Below are positions 63,133 to 64,000 of a DNA stretch of 64,000 bases, piece by piece. The stretch covers positions 40,185 to 104,184 of the forward strand of contig MNRL01000008.1 in the NCBI GenBank assembly GCA_001915925.1. The letters run 5' to 3'. Position 1 is the first letter of the stretch. Each line of letters begins with the position of its first letter. The notes beneath the pieces were generated by a model. That model saw nothing but the letters and a program-made list of their open reading frames with translations. It did not search any database and was not told where the DNA came from. Position numbers and translations under genes: made by a program. The stretch is from Clostridium sp. CAG:354_28_25. Its GTDB lineage: Bacteria > Bacillota > Clostridia > TANB77 > CAG-508.

Positions 63133-63681
63133 TTAATTATTTTCTTTAAAAGAAGTTATTATTTGATCAAAAATAGATTCATATTTTTCTTTATTTTCTG
63201 AAATAACTTCGAAATCTAAAATATAAATATGCTTATCTGTTTTTATCCATACAACATTAGAATGAAGATCTGTTTCTAAACTTGAATCATAGTATGTGAA
63301 AGTATATTTATATGCTTCACAATTAGGTACGTCTATTTTGATAACATCTGAGATGTCTCTTGCATTTTCTCTTGCATTTGAAACATTATCTTTTTCAGAA
63401 GTAATAGCTTCTTCTAAACTCATATTACCATCAACATTATCAATAATTGTGCTATATAACATCATCTGGTCTTTTAAAGAATAAAGGTCTAGTACATATT
63501 CTGAAGAACCTGATGCTGCTTCTTTAAAATCTACTTTACCAGGTATTTGTATGCTAAATTCATTATTACTTGATGTAACAGTTACAGGAGTTAAATATTT
63601 ATATAGTGAATATATTCCAAATCCCAGTAGTATTAAAATCAATATTATTACTATAATAATAAATACTTTTTTTAGTTTCAT
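63133..63681 (-). CDS. Hypothetical membrane-anchored protein
   Basis: A 182-residue protein with one N-terminal helix (residues 5-27) and an extracytoplasmic domain. The domain starts TVTSSNNEFSIQIPGKVDFKE and ends EKYESIFDQIITSFKENN, a layout resembling PsbP/DUF1795-like folds. There is no lipobox Cys. GGAGGG precedes the ATG. Function unknown. Confidence 0.65.
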   Translation of the reverse strand: MKLKKVFIIIVIILILILLGFGIYSLYKYLTPVTVTSSNNEFSIQIPGKVDFKEAASGSSEYVLDLYSLKDQMMLYSTIIDNVDGNMSLEEAITSEKDNVSNARENARDISDVIKIDVPNCEAYKYTFTYYDSSLETDLHSNVVWIKTDKHIYILDFEVISENKEKYESIFDQIITSFKENN

Positions 63682-63941
63682 AAAAAATCCCTCCGTACAG
63701 CTATTGTATTATAAAAATTGATACAATACAACATGAATGTAAAAAATGTTATAAAAATGTAAATAAAGTATTCGAAAAAGGGTGTGCGTAAATAGTTTTA
63801 GAATTTTTCATTTAATACGAGTATTTACAAAAAATAAAAAATTTAATAATATAGGAAAAAGAAAGAAAATGGAACAGGTTAAACTATGAATACGATAAAG
63901 AATAATAATATGAATAAAAATTAAAAAGCGAGGGGTAAGGA

Positions 63942-64000
63942 ATGCAAAAACGAGTAGAACGTGAAAGCCTTGGCGCTGTACACACACACACACACACACA
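63942..64000 (+). CDS. Possible 5' end of a gene running into a (CA)n tract (partial)
   Basis: GAGGGGTAAGGA precedes ATG 63942. The frame reads MQKRVERESLGAV and then alternating His and Thr through the CA repeat to the window edge. RVExxSLG recalls the N-terminus of aspartase/fumarase-type enzymes. Codons CGA, CGT, CTT, GGC and GCT are unlike the AT-ending codons of neighbours. The 260 bases upstream hold no other gene that I can see. Confidence 0.35.
   Translation, partial: MQKRVERESLGAVHTHTHT
63980..64000. repeat. (CA)n dinucleotide tract at the window edge
   Basis: At least ten CA units in an AT-rich genome. The tract continues to the window edge, so its length is unknown and it may mark a contig end. 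Confidence 0.8.

Noticed and set aside
63808..63999. Minus-strand frame beginning MCVCVCV
   Set aside because: The alternating Cys/Val comes only from the CA repeat read backwards, and there is no ribosome site.
1..64000. CRISPR arrays, rRNA genes and complete insertion sequences
   Set aside because: No regularly spaced direct repeats, no rRNA-like GC-rich blocks and no transposase or integrase reading frames were seen on either strand.

Overview
The window is AT-rich, gene-dense bacterial chromosome typical of Bacillota, class Clostridia. The evidence is the Gram-positive cell-envelope set (mreBCD, mrdA, dacA, an LCP protein, M23 and G5 hydrolases), sporulation genes (spoIIE and CotF-like coat proteins), strong AGGAGG ribosome sites, sigma-A promoters, and short U-tract terminators after most operons. 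Codon use is strongly A/T-ending. An uncultured gut clostridial lineage is plausible, but the species cannot be named from the sequence alone.

Layout. 1-1.2 kb: 3' end of a MucBP-repeat surface protein. 1.5-4.7 kb: three-gene ABC exporter of the GldA/GldF/GldG type. 4.8-11.2 kb: housekeeping genes (ArsC/Spx-like, DUF5711, CvpA, LCP, rsfS, dacA, comEA-like, yhbY). 11.3-19 kb: accessory region with a CmpB-like membrane protein, an unknown gene bracketed by inverted repeats, a NUDIX hydrolase, a five-gene operon (Fic antitoxin, Fic, CrtO-like membrane protein, predicted zincin, helical protein), and an AbiE-type toxin-antitoxin pair lying between a tRNA-Pro gene and a 15-bp copy of that tRNA's 3' end. 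19-34.4 kb: tRNA-Arg, an MGMT-like protein, a YhaO/YhaN-type (SbcD/SbcC-like) pair, spoIIE, a WG-repeat protein, an unknown tail-anchored protein, acpS, tatD, htpX-lemA, a G5 hydrolase, xth and an AI-2E-type permease. 34.6-43.2 kb: two-component system, pcrA, a 5'-nucleotidase, a CotF-like pair, an M23 peptidase and mecA. 43.3-49.6 kb: elongasome operon DUF4321-radC-mreB-mreC-mreD-mrdA-minC. 49.6-59.2 kb: three very small clostridial proteins on the minus strand, then two giant surface proteins. 59.3-64 kb: M18 aminopeptidase, prfA, a ZIP transporter and an unknown membrane protein. At the right edge a possible gene start runs into a (CA)n tract.

How the parts fit. The wall genes (mre/mrdA, dacA, LCP, M23, G5 hydrolase) form a complete elongation and remodelling toolkit. 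The two large surface proteins and the truncated one at the left edge lack LPXTG and carry hydrophobic C-terminal segments instead; two of them share a DxxNxSANVII-TG module before that segment. A family of hairpin repeats built around GGGACG with arms such as GGGATTT/AAATCCC occurs in at least nine intergenic sites, sometimes acting as the terminator, with no associated transposase in the window.

The least explained parts are the Fic-zincin operon at 13.6-17.2 kb, the tRNA-bounded AbiE unit at 17.2-19.0 kb, the inverted-repeat-bounded unknown gene at 12.2-12.9 kb, and the surface-protein locus with a possible thioester domain at 50.7-59.2 kb. No CRISPR array, rRNA, complete insertion sequence or integrase was seen. 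All functional calls rest on motif reading and family memory, not on searches.
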